From Lysobacter sp. (GTDB lineage Bacteria > Pseudomonadota > Gammaproteobacteria > Xanthomonadales > Xanthomonadaceae), in the NCBI GenBank assembly GCA_030151365.1, contig JASLDW010000007.1, forward strand, positions 1 through 40,305: a DNA stretch of 40,305 nt, in the 5' to 3' direction. Positions 23,764 through 31,947 of this stretch are shown here, in pieces (position 1 is the stretch's first letter; each line of letters opens with the position of its first letter). Below the pieces are notes generated by a model, which was not told the origin of the DNA, did not search any database, and saw nothing but the letters and a program-made list of their open reading frames with translations. The position numbers and the translations under genes are program-made.

Positions 23764-25113
23764 ATGAACCTCTGCCTGGACAGCATCCGGCCGTGCCTGG
23801 AAGGCGCCGCCCCTTCGTTGCTCGCCACCTGCGATGCCGATGGCATTCCCAACATCACCTACGTTTCGCAGGTCTACTACGTCGATCGCGAACATGTCGC
23901 GCTCACCTTCCAGTTCTTCAACAAGACGCGCGAAAACATCCTCGCCAACCCCAATGCCACCGCGCTGGTCCTCAACCCGGAAACGTCGGCGCGCTATCGG
24001 TTGGCGCTGATGTATCGGGAGACGCAGACGGAGGGCCCGCTGTTCGAGGCGATGAAGGCGCGATTGGCGGGGATCGCATCGCATACCGGAATGGCCGGCG
24101 TGTTCCAGTTGCGCGGATCGGACATCTACCGCGTGCTCGACATCGAGCACGTCGCCGGCATCGAGGCGCCCGCCGGCGAGAAGGCGTGCAATCCGGTCGC
24201 GAGCCAGCGCCAGGTGATCGAGCGGTTGCAGCGTTGCCAGGATCTCGACACCTTGCTGGAGCAGGCGCTCGAGGGGCTGTCCGCGCATTTCGGCATCGAC
24301 CACGCCATGCTGCTGTTCCACGATGCGCCATGCCGCAAGCTCTACACCGTGGCCAGTCGCGGTTATCCGCAATCGGGCGTCGGATCCGAGTTCCCGCTGG
24401 GTCGCGGCATCATCGGAACCGCGGCTGAATTCCGCACGCCGATCCGCATCATGCACATGGCGTCGGAATACGCATACGGCCAGGCGATTCGCGACCACCT
24501 GGCGGATGCGGGCATGTCCAATCTGCTGGAAACCGCGATTCCCTTCCCGGGCTTGCCGGAGCCGCACAGCCAGCTTTCGGTGCCGATCATCGCCTGCGAC
24601 CGCCTGCTCGGCGTGCTGCACGTGGAAAGCGGACACCCCCATCGCTTCAGCTATGACGACGAGGACATGCTGGTGGGAATCGCGTCGATGCTCGGTGCGG
24701 CCATGCTGAGTTTGCAGAATGGCGCCGATGCGCAGGGCGGCGATGAAGCGCCGGCGCCCGCGGATGGCGGGCATGCATCGGGAACGCCGCTGCTGGTGCG
24801 CCATTACGGCGAAAACGACAGCATCTTCCTTGGCGACGATTACCTGATCAAGGGCGTCGCCGGGGCGATTTTCTGGCGATTGCTGCAGGTTCGCCAGAAC
24901 GAGCGGCGCAGCGAATTCAGCAATCGCGAATTGCGGCTCGATCCCACGCTGCGCTTGCCCGACATCGACGACAACCTCGAAGCGCGTCTCATCCTCCTGC
25001 GCCGGCGCCTGGCCGAACGCGCCGCCGGCGTCGGCATCGAGAAGATCGCGCGTGGCCGTTTCCGCCTGTGCGTCGATCGGCCCCTGTTGTTGCAGGACAT
25101 GGCCGCGCGCTGA
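23764..25113 (+). CDS. PPOX-GAF fusion protein with winged-helix-like C-terminus
   Basis: A 449-residue multidomain protein. Residues 1-135 are a PPOX-type split barrel (LLATCDADGIPNITYVSQVYY, FQFFNKTRENILANPNATAL). Residues about 145-325 form a GAF domain (LDTLLEQALEGLSAHFGIDH, LGRGIIGTAAEF, then LSVPIIACDRLLGVLHVES). The C-terminal part, about 345-440, reads like a winged-helix effector related to response-regulator DNA-binding domains (FSNRELRLDP, NLEARLILLRRRLAER, IARGRFRL). A flavin or gas sensor linked to gene control is likely but inferred. The start at 23764 is chosen because it lies two bases after the preceding stop; upstream extension would run through that gene. Confidence 0.82.
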   Translation: MNLCLDSIRPCLEGAAPSLLATCDADGIPNITYVSQVYYVDREHVALTFQFFNKTRENILANPNATALVLNPETSARYRLALMYRETQTEGPLFEAMKARLAGIASHTGMAGVFQLRGSDIYRVLDIEHVAGIEAPAGEKACNPVASQRQVIERLQRCQDLDTLLEQALEGLSAHFGIDHAMLLFHDAPCRKLYTVASRGYPQSGVGSEFPLGRGIIGTAAEFRTPIRIMHMASEYAYGQAIRDHLADAGMSNLLETAIPFPGLPEPHSQLSVPIIACDRLLGVLHVESGHPHRFSYDDEDMLVGIASMLGAAMLSLQNGADAQGGDEAPAPADGGHASGTPLLVRHYGENDSIFLGDDYLIKGVAGAIFWRLLQVRQNERRSEFSNRELRLDPTLRLPDIDDNLEARLILLRRRLAERAAGVGIEKIARGRFRLCVDRPLLLQDMAAR

Positions 25114-25116
25114 AAA

Positions 25117-25141
25117 CCCGGGCGCATCCGTGCGCACCGGG
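25117..25141 (-). terminator. Rho-independent terminator of the hemerythrin gene
   Basis: CCCGGGCGCA (25117-25126) pairs with TGCGC-A-CCGGG (25131-25141), a 10-bp stem with one bulge and a 4-base loop. On the minus strand it is followed by TTTT. It lies between two convergent genes and may serve both. Confidence 0.65.
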
Positions 25142-25162
25142 TGGAGAGCAGAGCGCGAATGG

Positions 25163-25867
25163 TCAGGCGGCGCGCACGATGGATTGCAACGCGGGTTGCA
25201 GGTCGAGCGCGGCTTGCAGTTTCATCCGGTCCTTGGATGAAAGCTGCGGCATCAGGCCGTCCACCAATGCATTGAAGACCTGGGGCGGCGCATTGAAGCG
25301 GACGCCCTGCAGGAATCGCGTCCGTTCTTCGGGGGCGAGCGCGGGCAGCATCCAGCGCGTGAGCAGCGGCCCGGACTCCTCGGGCGGGATCGATGCCACG
25401 ATGTTCATCTCGATCGTGCGGATTTCATCGTCGCTGCACGCGTCCCACAGCAGTCGATTGTGTTCGCTCTCCTCGTACAGCATGTGCTCGAGGTTGTGGG
25501 CGATGAAGCGCGACAGCTCGCGGTACAGCCAGCGCATGTATTGTTCGCGCACGTTGCCCGGGAGGTTGCGCGCGGCGAAGACCTGGGCCTCGAGCGCGGC
25601 GATGTCGCGCTCGTGTTCGACGTGCTCGCCGGCGATCCGCGCCGTGCTGCCCGGGCGGCGCGCTTCCATGGCCGGGTGCACGTAGGCGTTTTCCTTGGCC
25701 AGGTGGCTGCGGCACATCGCGAGCAGGCCGCAGACTTCCTGCATGGCGGCATCGACGTCTTCGTCGTCGCTCCAGTCGAGGCGCCCCAGCGAGGTCAGCG
25801 TGTGGGAAAAGCAGGCGCGCAATGCCTTGTGGATGTTGGCGTAAATGTCGTAACGATGCGTTTGCAT
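25163..25867 (-). CDS. Hemerythrin-domain protein
   Basis: A 234-residue protein with an N-terminal hemerythrin-like four-helix bundle and an extra C-terminal helical part. Candidate iron ligands are His13, His55 and Glu59 (HLAKE), His64, His82/His85 (EHVEHE), and His124, His128 and Glu132 (HNLEHMLYEE). Such domains bind a di-iron site and O2 or NO. The C-terminal 90 residues (PPEESGPLLTRWMLPALAPEE onward) resemble the tail of hemerythrin proteins ending in repeated helices. The ATG at 25867 is preferred; one at 25882 is possible. It converges with the PPOX-GAF gene and is divergent from glnE. Confidence 0.87.
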   Translation of the reverse strand: MQTHRYDIYANIHKALRACFSHTLTSLGRLDWSDDEDVDAAMQEVCGLLAMCRSHLAKENAYVHPAMEARRPGSTARIAGEHVEHERDIAALEAQVFAARNLPGNVREQYMRWLYRELSRFIAHNLEHMLYEESEHNRLLWDACSDDEIRTIEMNIVASIPPEESGPLLTRWMLPALAPEERTRFLQGVRFNAPPQVFNALVDGLMPQLSSKDRMKLQAALDLQPALQSIVRAA

Positions 25868-25950
25868 GATTCTCGAATCCATGAGCAAGTTGGTGTACGC
25901 AAATGCTAGGGTCCGGCGATTCGCCGCGTTGCGAAATAACGCATAAGAAG

Positions 25951-25968
25951 TCCCTAAATATTCCCTAA
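25951..25968. promoter_or_regulatory. Two copies of TCCCTAA in the hemerythrin/glnE divergent region
   Basis: TCCCTAA at 25951-25957 and 25962-25968 are 11 bp apart, one helical turn, in an AT-rich patch of the 180-bp divergent region. This fits a regulator site; which gene it serves is unknown. Confidence 0.35.
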
Positions 25969-26048
25969 TCGCCGGGATTTCCAGGGGTTCCCCGTGCCAC
26001 AAGTCATGCGTGCGCATCGGGATCCGGGAACTGCGGCATCATGGCGGC

Positions 26049-28838
26049 ATGTTCGATCCCGATGCAGTCCTCGCCACGCTCGATCCGACCATGCCCGCGC
26101 CCGACGCGGCCGCGCTGGCGAAGTTGCGCATGGTCGCCACCGCCAGCGATTTCGCCGTCGAAGTGTTCCGGCGACAGCCCGGGGTGCTGCAAGCGCTGTT
26201 GCGCGACGATGGCGCGGCGCCCTTCGCGGTTCCGGCGCTGGCGGCTGACGACGCCGGATCGTGGCCGTCCCTGTTGCGCCGCTACCGGCAGGCGGAATCG
26301 GCGCGACTGATCTGGCGCGACGTGCTCGGGCACGATCGCGTCGAGGACACCTTGCATGGCAGCAGCGCGCTCGCCGAAACCTGCCTGGCGATCGCGTTGG
26401 CGGCGCTGGAATCCGCATTCGCCGAACGCCACGGGCATGTCCGCGCGGTCGATGGCGGCGTGCAGCGGCTGGTGGTGTTCGCGCTCGGCAAGCTGGGCGG
26501 CGGCGAACTCAATTTCTCCTCCGACATCGACATCGTCTATGCGTATGCGGAGGACGGCGTCAGCGATGGCGCGCGTCCGCTGGACGCCGAGCAGTATTTC
26601 GCGCGGCTCGGGCAGCAGCTGGCGAAATTGCTGGACGAAGTGACCGCGGAAGGATTCAGCCATCGCGTCGACCTGCGGCTGCGGCCCTATGGAAGCGCCG
26701 GTCGCGTGGCATGGTCGTTTTCCGCGCTCGAGCAGTATTTCCAGCGCGAAGGCCGCGACTGGGAGCGTTATGCCTGGCAGAAGGCGCGCCCGATGGCAGG
26801 CGACATCGCGGCGGGCGAGTCGTTCCTGCGGATGTTGCGACCGTTCGTGTATCGCCGCTATCTCGATTTCGGTGCGCTGGAAGGCTTGCGCGGGATGAAG
26901 GCGATGATCGCCGCCGAGGTCGAGCGCCGTGAAATGCGGGACGACATCAAGCGCGGGCCCGGCGGTATCCGCGAGATCGAATTCCTGGCCCAGGCGTTGC
27001 AGCTGATCCGCGGCGGCCGCGAGCCGGAATTGCAGCAGCGCGGCTTGCTGGCGTCGCTGGAGGCGCTGGTCGCGCGACGGCAGGTCGACGAGGAAACCGG
27101 CACCGCGTTGCGCGGCGACTATCTGTTCCTGCGGCGACTGGAAAACCGCCTGCAGATGTTGCGTGATGCCCAGACTTACCGGCTGCCGGACAACGACGAC
27201 GACCGCGGGCGCATCGCCGCCACCATGGGATACGGCGATTGGCCGGCGCTGCTGGCCGAACTCGACGCGCATCGCGCGCATGTCTCCGCGGAATTCTCCG
27301 AATTGCTCGGCGGCAGGCGTGAACAGGACGACGACGGCGAATTGCAGGCCTATTGGCGCGCGTTGCCGGAAGGAGGCGAATCGGCTGCGCTCGCCACCGC
27401 CGGATATGCCGATGTCGAAGCGGCCGATCACCAGTTGCGCCAATTCGTGCGCGGCCTGGCGCCGGCGGCGTTGTCCGATGCCACGCGCGGCCGGCTAGAT
27501 CGCCTGATGCCGGCCCTGCTGGCGGCGAGCGGCCGTGCCGTGCAGCCGGATGTCGCCTTGCCGCGCGCGTTGTCGCTGGTGCAGAACGTGTTGAAACGCA
27601 GCAACTATCTGGCGTTGCTCGACGAACAGCCGCAGGCGCTGGAACGACTGGTCGATGCCTTGTCGCGCAGCGCACTGCTGGGTGAACGCCTGGCGGCCTA
27701 TCCGGTCCTGCTCGACGAATTGCTGGATCGCCGCGCCGCCGGTGGACTGGCGGATGCCGCCGGGATGCGCGCTGCCTGCCTGCGTGCGCTGGTGCAAGGC
27801 GAGGGTGATGTCGAATCGTCGCTGGCCCTGCTCAACGAAACCCGGCAGGCACTGAGTTTCCGCATTGCGTTGGCGGCGATCGATGGCCAGCAGCCGGCGA
27901 GCGCGAGCACGCAGCAACTGGCGTGGCTGGCCGATGCGGTGGTCGCGGCGGTGGTGGGATTGGCGCGTTCCGGACTCGCCGAATCGCACGGGGAAATCCC
28001 CGGCGCGCATTTCGCCGTGCTTGGTTACGGCAGCCTCGGCGGCGAGGAGCTCGGCTTCGGTTCCGACCTCGACCTGGTGTTCCTGTACGACGGCGATCCC
28101 GCCGCGCAATCGGACGGCGCGCGTCCGCTCGACGCCGCGCGGTGGTTCGCGCGGTTGGCGCAGCGCATCGTCTCGCTGCTGCAGACCCCGACGCGCGCGG
28201 GCCGCCTGTATGACGTCGATGTGCGATTGCGTCCCGATGGCGCCAGTGGCCTGCTGGTGACGTCGTTGGCGGCCTACGCGGAATACCAGCGCGAACGTGC
28301 ATGGACCTGGGAGCACCAGGCCCTGGTGCGTGCGCGCCGCGTGCTTGCGGATGATGCGGGCGTGCTGTCGGCGGCTTTCGAGGGCATCCGCGAGGAAGTA
28401 CTGCGCCGGCAACGCGATTGGGTGGAACTGGCAAGGGAGGTCGTCGACATGCGCCAGCGCATGCGGCGTGAACTCGATCGCGGCGACGAAGCGTGGTTCG
28501 ATCTCAAGCAGGGCGAGGGCGGTCTTGTCGATCTCGAATTCCTGCTGCAGGCGCTGGTGCTGCGTCACGCCGATGCCCATGTGCAGTTGTGCGGACCACG
28601 TCGCAGCGTCGACCTGGTCGCTGCATTGGCGGACGCGGGCATCCTGGGGAGGGAGGCGGCGGAGGCGTTGCTGCAGGCCCATGCCACGCTGTCGTCGCTG
28701 GGATTGGCATGCACGCTCGATCGCCGGCCGCGGCGCGTGCGCAAGGATGACGACGTGGAGAAGGCACGTCGCGCGATCCGCGCGGCATGTCGCGCGCAGG
28801 GCCTCGATTTCAGCGCAGCTCCCGCAGGCGCAGGCTGA
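26049..28838 (+). CDS. glnE: Glutamine synthetase adenylyltransferase/deadenylase
   Basis: A 929-residue bifunctional enzyme of nitrogen control, which adds AMP to a tyrosine of glutamine synthetase and removes it under PII control. It has two nucleotidyltransferase domains. The N-terminal deadenylase has GKLGGGELNFSSDIDIVY (Asp159, Asp161). The C-terminal adenylyltransferase has GYGSLGGEELGFGSDLDLVF (Asp673, Asp675). A helical regulatory region lies between them, and the C-terminal KQGEGGLVDLEF motif is present. Length agrees with the family. The start at 26049 (MFDPDAVLATLDP) is chosen by fit to family length; an upstream in-frame ATG adds 13 untypical residues. Its end overlaps the convergent ELM1-like gene by 29 bases. 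Confidence 0.96.
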   Translation: MFDPDAVLATLDPTMPAPDAAALAKLRMVATASDFAVEVFRRQPGVLQALLRDDGAAPFAVPALAADDAGSWPSLLRRYRQAESARLIWRDVLGHDRVEDTLHGSSALAETCLAIALAALESAFAERHGHVRAVDGGVQRLVVFALGKLGGGELNFSSDIDIVYAYAEDGVSDGARPLDAEQYFARLGQQLAKLLDEVTAEGFSHRVDLRLRPYGSAGRVAWSFSALEQYFQREGRDWERYAWQKARPMAGDIAAGESFLRMLRPFVYRRYLDFGALEGLRGMKAMIAAEVERREMRDDIKRGPGGIREIEFLAQALQLIRGGREPELQQRGLLASLEALVARRQVDEETGTALRGDYLFLRRLENRLQMLRDAQTYRLPDNDDDRGRIAATMGYGDWPALLAELDAHRAHVSAEFSELLGGRREQDDDGELQAYWRALPEGGESAALATAGYADVEAADHQLRQFVRGLAPAALSDATRGRLDRLMPALLAASGRAVQPDVALPRALSLVQNVLKRSNYLALLDEQPQALERLVDALSRSALLGERLAAYPVLLDELLDRRAAGGLADAAGMRAACLRALVQGEGDVESSLALLNETRQALSFRIALAAIDGQQPASASTQQLAWLADAVVAAVVGLARSGLAESHGEIPGAHFAVLGYGSLGGEELGFGSDLDLVFLYDGDPAAQSDGARPLDAARWFARLAQRIVSLLQTPTRAGRLYDVDVRLRPDGASGLLVTSLAAYAEYQRERAWTWEHQALVRARRVLADDAGVLSAAFEGIREEVLRRQRDWVELAREVVDMRQRMRRELDRGDEAWFDLKQGEGGLVDLEFLLQALVLRHADAHVQLCGPRRSVDLVAALADAGILGREAAEALLQAHATLSSLGLACTLDRRPRRVRKDDDVEKARRAIRAACRAQGLDFSAAPAGAG

Positions 28839-29754
28839 CCTCGGCGGCGATTCGCGCGGTTTCGCGCAACGGAGTGCGGTGGATCGCCTGCGTGCCGCCG
28901 AGCGGTCGTGCGCGGCCGCATGCCTGCAGCGATGACAGGAATGCGGCGATGCGCCCGTTCGCGGCAAACGGCAGCCATTCGACGTCGGCAGTCGTCGCGC
29001 AGGCTTCCGACAGCATGTTCACCGAGTCCGGCGTGCAGACGATGCGCCCGGCGCGGGCCAGAAGCAGCGGATAGGGATTCGGGCCATCGCGTTCGCCGCT
29101 CCACAGCGATGCCGGCGTGCCTGCAATGGCTGCATGCAAAGCCGGCATCCACGCCGGTGGAGTACGCGCGGAGGTGGAGATGGCGAGATGGTCGCCGGCA
29201 GACGCGGCATCGGTCGCCAATGCACGCACATGGGCCGCGATGGCATCGATCGCCATCGGCACGGCGGAAGTCGGCCCGCCGACCAGCAGTGCGGTCAGTC
29301 CGCCGTCGCCCCATGCCCGCGGCCGCGGATGATGCGCGCGTGCATCGGCCAGCCAGCGATCGTCGACCGGGTTGAGGCTGCCGAGCATCGTCAACACATT
29401 GTCGCCACGCAGGCGGTCGTGTTCCGGCACCACCACGCAATCCCAATGACGCGGATCGATGCGCGGGTCGAGGATCTGTACCGCGCGTGCGCCGGCGCCA
29501 CGCAGCAATCGCGTCGCCAGCGCCGCCTGCCGCCCGCAACCGACCACGATCGCCGGCGGATCGCGCAAGGTGGCGAGGAAGTCTTCGCCCAACCCGCGTT
29601 CGGCTCCGGGCAGGCGTCGCGGCGCCAGCCAGCGCCAGGGTGCCGTGACATCGATCCGCACATGGGGCGCTTCGCCGCGCGCCAGCGCATCGGCCAACGC
29701 GCACGCCTGGCGGACATTGCCGGCGCGGCCATCGGAGATGGCCAGCACGGTCAT
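28810..29754 (-). CDS. ELM1/GtrOC1-family putative glycosyltransferase-like protein
   Basis: A 314-residue protein of the ELM1-like family, often annotated as a nucleoside-diphosphate-sugar epimerase. Recognised by VLAISDGRAGNVRQACALADAL at the start, AIVVGCGRQAA, QILDPRIDPRHWDCVVVPEHD, GGPTSAV and TPDSVNMLSEA. The pattern of two Rossmann-like halves resembles GT-B glycosyltransferases. The ATG at 29754 opens the family's usual N-terminus; an upstream extension does not. Its exact role, perhaps in envelope glycan synthesis, is unknown. Confidence 0.85.
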   Translation of the reverse strand: MTVLAISDGRAGNVRQACALADALARGEAPHVRIDVTAPWRWLAPRRLPGAERGLGEDFLATLRDPPAIVVGCGRQAALATRLLRGAGARAVQILDPRIDPRHWDCVVVPEHDRLRGDNVLTMLGSLNPVDDRWLADARAHHPRPRAWGDGGLTALLVGGPTSAVPMAIDAIAAHVRALATDAASAGDHLAISTSARTPPAWMPALHAAIAGTPASLWSGERDGPNPYPLLLARAGRIVCTPDSVNMLSEACATTADVEWLPFAANGRIAAFLSSLQACGRARPLGGTQAIHRTPLRETARIAAEVSLRLRELR

Positions 29755-29819
29755 GGCGGCGAACACGGCGCATTCATGCCGAAAACAATACACTGCGCGC
29801 TTTCTTTCGGGATTCGTCC

Positions 29820-30416
29820 ATGCCGCCGTTCCACTCCCTGGATGCCGCAGCCCTTGATCAATTGTTCGTGCAGGCGCGGACCTACAACAGCTTCAGCGGC
29901 GAGATCGACGACGCCACCCTGCATCGGCTCTACGACCTGCTGAAATACGGTCCGACCGCCGCCAACAGCACGCCGGCGCGCTTCGTCTTCGTGCGCAGCG
30001 CCGAGGCCAAGGCGCGCCTGTCGCCGGCGCTGGATGCGGGCAACCACGACAAGACCATGGCGGCGCCGGTGACGGTGATCGTCGCCTACGACCTCGATTT
30101 CCACCACAAGCTGCCGCTGTTGTTCCCGCACACCGACGCCCGCGCCTGGTTCGAAGGCCCGGCGATGGAGAAGCGCTTCGTCCCGGCGCTGCGCAACGGT
30201 TCGCTGCAGGGCGCCTACATGATGCTGGCGGCGCGCTCGCTGGGCCTCGATTGCGGCCCGATGTCGGGATTCGACAACGCCAAGGTCGATGCGGCATTCT
30301 TCGCCGGCACGCAATGGAAATCCAACTTCCTGGTCAACCTCGGCAAGGGCGACCCGGCCTCCATTTTCCCGCGTTCGCCGCGCTTGTCCTTCGATGAAGC
30401 CTGCCGCATCGAGTGA
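29820..30416 (+). CDS. rutE: Nitroreductase-family malonic semialdehyde reductase (RutE-like)
   Basis: A 198-residue FMN flavoprotein, close in length to E. coli RutE (196). The family motifs are YNSFSGEIDDATLHRLYDLLKYGPTAANSTPARF-type sequence in the N-terminus, NHDKTMAAPVTVIVAYD, GAYMMLAARSLGLDCGPMSGFD, and FPRSPRLSFDEA at the end. RutE reduces malonic semialdehyde to 3-hydroxypropionate in pyrimidine use, but no other rut gene is present here, so another aldehyde or nitro substrate is possible. It heads a plus-strand run of genes. Confidence 0.85.
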   Translation: MPPFHSLDAAALDQLFVQARTYNSFSGEIDDATLHRLYDLLKYGPTAANSTPARFVFVRSAEAKARLSPALDAGNHDKTMAAPVTVIVAYDLDFHHKLPLLFPHTDARAWFEGPAMEKRFVPALRNGSLQGAYMMLAARSLGLDCGPMSGFDNAKVDAAFFAGTQWKSNFLVNLGKGDPASIFPRSPRLSFDEACRIE

Positions 30417-30444
30417 ACGCCAACCTCCCACGGAGATCCCCCGC

Positions 30445-31014
30445 ATGAAACTGCTCCCGTTCGCCCTGCTGCCGCTGCTCGCCGTTGCCGGTTCCGCGGC
30501 CGCCGCCGACTACAAGATCGATCCCAACCACACCGTGGTGCTGGCCAGCTGGAACCACATGGGCTATTCCAATCCGAGCGCCAACTTCGGCGGCGCGACC
30601 GGCACCATCCATTACGACGAGGCGACGCCGGAGAAATCGAGCGTCGAGGTCGTGATTCCGATGGACCAGCTCAATACCTTCGTGCCCAAGCTGGACACCC
30701 ACCTGAAGAGCGCCGATTTCTTCGACGTCCAGAAGTATCCGACGGCGACCTTCAAGAGCACCAAGGTGACGATGAAGGACGGCCACCTGAAGGTGGTGGG
30801 CAACCTCACCCTGCATGGCGTCACCAAGCCGGTCACGCTCAAGGCCAAGCTCAACAAGGTCGGCATCGTCGAGATGATGAAGATGCCGGCGATCGGTTTC
30901 GATGCCAGCACCACGATCTCGCGCTCGGCCTTCGGCGTGTCCGGTGGCGTGCCGATGATCGGCGACGAGATCGAGTTGCGCATCACCACCGAAGCCCACG
31001 GCGACAAGAAGTGA
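30445..31014 (+). CDS. yceI: YceI-family periplasmic lipid-binding protein
   Basis: A 189-residue exported protein. The signal peptide spans about residues 1-21 (MKLLPFALLPLLAVAGSAAAA). The mature part is a lipocalin-like barrel of the YceI family: YKIDPNHTVV, ASWNHMGYSNPSANFGGATG, HLKSADFFDVQKYPTATF, LTLHGVTKPVTL, and IGDEIELRI near the end. Relatives bind isoprenoid or other lipids in the periplasm. GGAG precedes the ATG. Its stop overlaps the GTG of the pirin gene by four bases, so the two are coupled. Confidence 0.94.
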   Translation: MKLLPFALLPLLAVAGSAAAADYKIDPNHTVVLASWNHMGYSNPSANFGGATGTIHYDEATPEKSSVEVVIPMDQLNTFVPKLDTHLKSADFFDVQKYPTATFKSTKVTMKDGHLKVVGNLTLHGVTKPVTLKAKLNKVGIVEMMKMPAIGFDASTTISRSAFGVSGGVPMIGDEIELRITTEAHGDKK

Positions 31015-31709
31015 GCGAAGTGCTGTTGCGGCGATCGGGCCAGCGACCGCACACGCGGATCGACTGGCTCGACAGTCGCCACACCTTCTCGTTCGGCCAT
31101 CACTACGATCCGGAGTGGATGGGCTTCGGTGCATTGCGCGTGATCAACGACGATCGCGTCGCCGGTGGCGGCGGATTCCCGCCGCACCGCCACGCCAACA
31201 TGGAAATCGTGTCGATCGTGCTCGACGGGGCGCTCGCCCATCGCGACAGCACCGGAACCCATGGCGTGATCCGCGCCGGCGACGTCCAGTGGATGAGCGC
31301 CGGCCACGGCATCGAGCACAGCGAGTTCAACGCTTCGCCCGATGCGCCGGTGCATTTCCTGCAGATCTGGATCCAGCCGGACCAGGTCAACGCGCCGCCG
31401 GCCTACGACCAGCGCAATTTCGATCCCGCGTTGCGCGAAGGACGCTGGCAGGATCTGGTCGGCGGCAGCGGCATCGCGATCCGGCAGGACGCCCGCATCC
31501 GCGCGATCCGGCTCGCTGCCGGCGAGTCGGTGGCGCTGGACGTGGCCGCCGGCCGCGGCCTGTGGCTGCAGGTTCTCGACGGCGCGTTGACGGTCGCCGG
31601 GCAGGACATCGCCAGCGGCGACGGCCTCGGCTTGGAAGGGCCGCGCGAGGGCCTGGTCCTGCAGGCGAACGCGGCCTCCGAAGTCCTGAGCTTCGACGTG
31701 CCGCACTGA
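31011..31709 (+). CDS. Pirin-family cupin protein
   Basis: A 232-residue bicupin-like protein beginning with GTG inside the yceI stop (GTGA). The signature residues are present: PHRHANMEIVSIVLDG (metal-binding histidines), HRDSTG, then MSAGHGIEHSEFN and FLQIWIQP. Pirins are iron-binding and some cleave quercetin or act as redox-sensitive cofactors; the substrate here is not predictable. The domain is complete and similar in length to YhhW. Confidence 0.93.
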   Translation: MSEVLLRRSGQRPHTRIDWLDSRHTFSFGHHYDPEWMGFGALRVINDDRVAGGGGFPPHRHANMEIVSIVLDGALAHRDSTGTHGVIRAGDVQWMSAGHGIEHSEFNASPDAPVHFLQIWIQPDQVNAPPAYDQRNFDPALREGRWQDLVGGSGIAIRQDARIRAIRLAAGESVALDVAAGRGLWLQVLDGALTVAGQDIASGDGLGLEGPREGLVLQANAASEVLSFDVPH

Positions 31710-31742
31710 TACACTGGCGCCTTTCCACGCAGTACTGCCGCC

Positions 31743-31943
31743 ATGACCGACGCCGCCCATTCCGATTCCACGCCGCGCCAGCCCCGCGTGCATGAAGTCC
31801 GCCGCGCCGACCTGCCGCTGTCCTGCCCGCTGCCGTCGATGAGCCTGTGGAATTCGCATCCGCGCGTCTATCTCGCGATCGAGGCCGAAGGCGGGCGCGT
31901 CGAATGCCCGTACTGCGGCGAGATCTACGTCCTCGCGGATTGA
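31743..31943 (+). CDS. CHCC zinc-finger domain protein
   Basis: A 66-residue protein of the zf-CHCC family. Zinc ligands are Cys28, His39, Cys55 and Cys58, in CPLPSMSLWNSHPRVYL and ECPYCGEIYVL. The family includes the NDUFS6 complex I subunit and small bacterial proteins. It sits between pirin and glycosyltransferase genes, an arrangement common in this group as far as I recall; its function is unknown. Confidence 0.92.
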   Translation: MTDAAHSDSTPRQPRVHEVRRADLPLSCPLPSMSLWNSHPRVYLAIEAEGGRVECPYCGEIYVLAD

Positions 31944-31947
31944 TCGC

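Noticed and set aside
28810..28838. The 29-base overlap of glnE and the ELM1-like gene, and abutting stops at 35088/35089, as possible errors
   Set aside because: Both proteins of each pair end with normal family C-termini, so these are ordinary compact convergent ends.
28565..29773. A 402-codon frame overlapping the ELM1-like gene on the same strand
   Set aside because: Arg/Ala-rich out-of-frame reading; the overlapping 314-residue frame has the conserved motifs.
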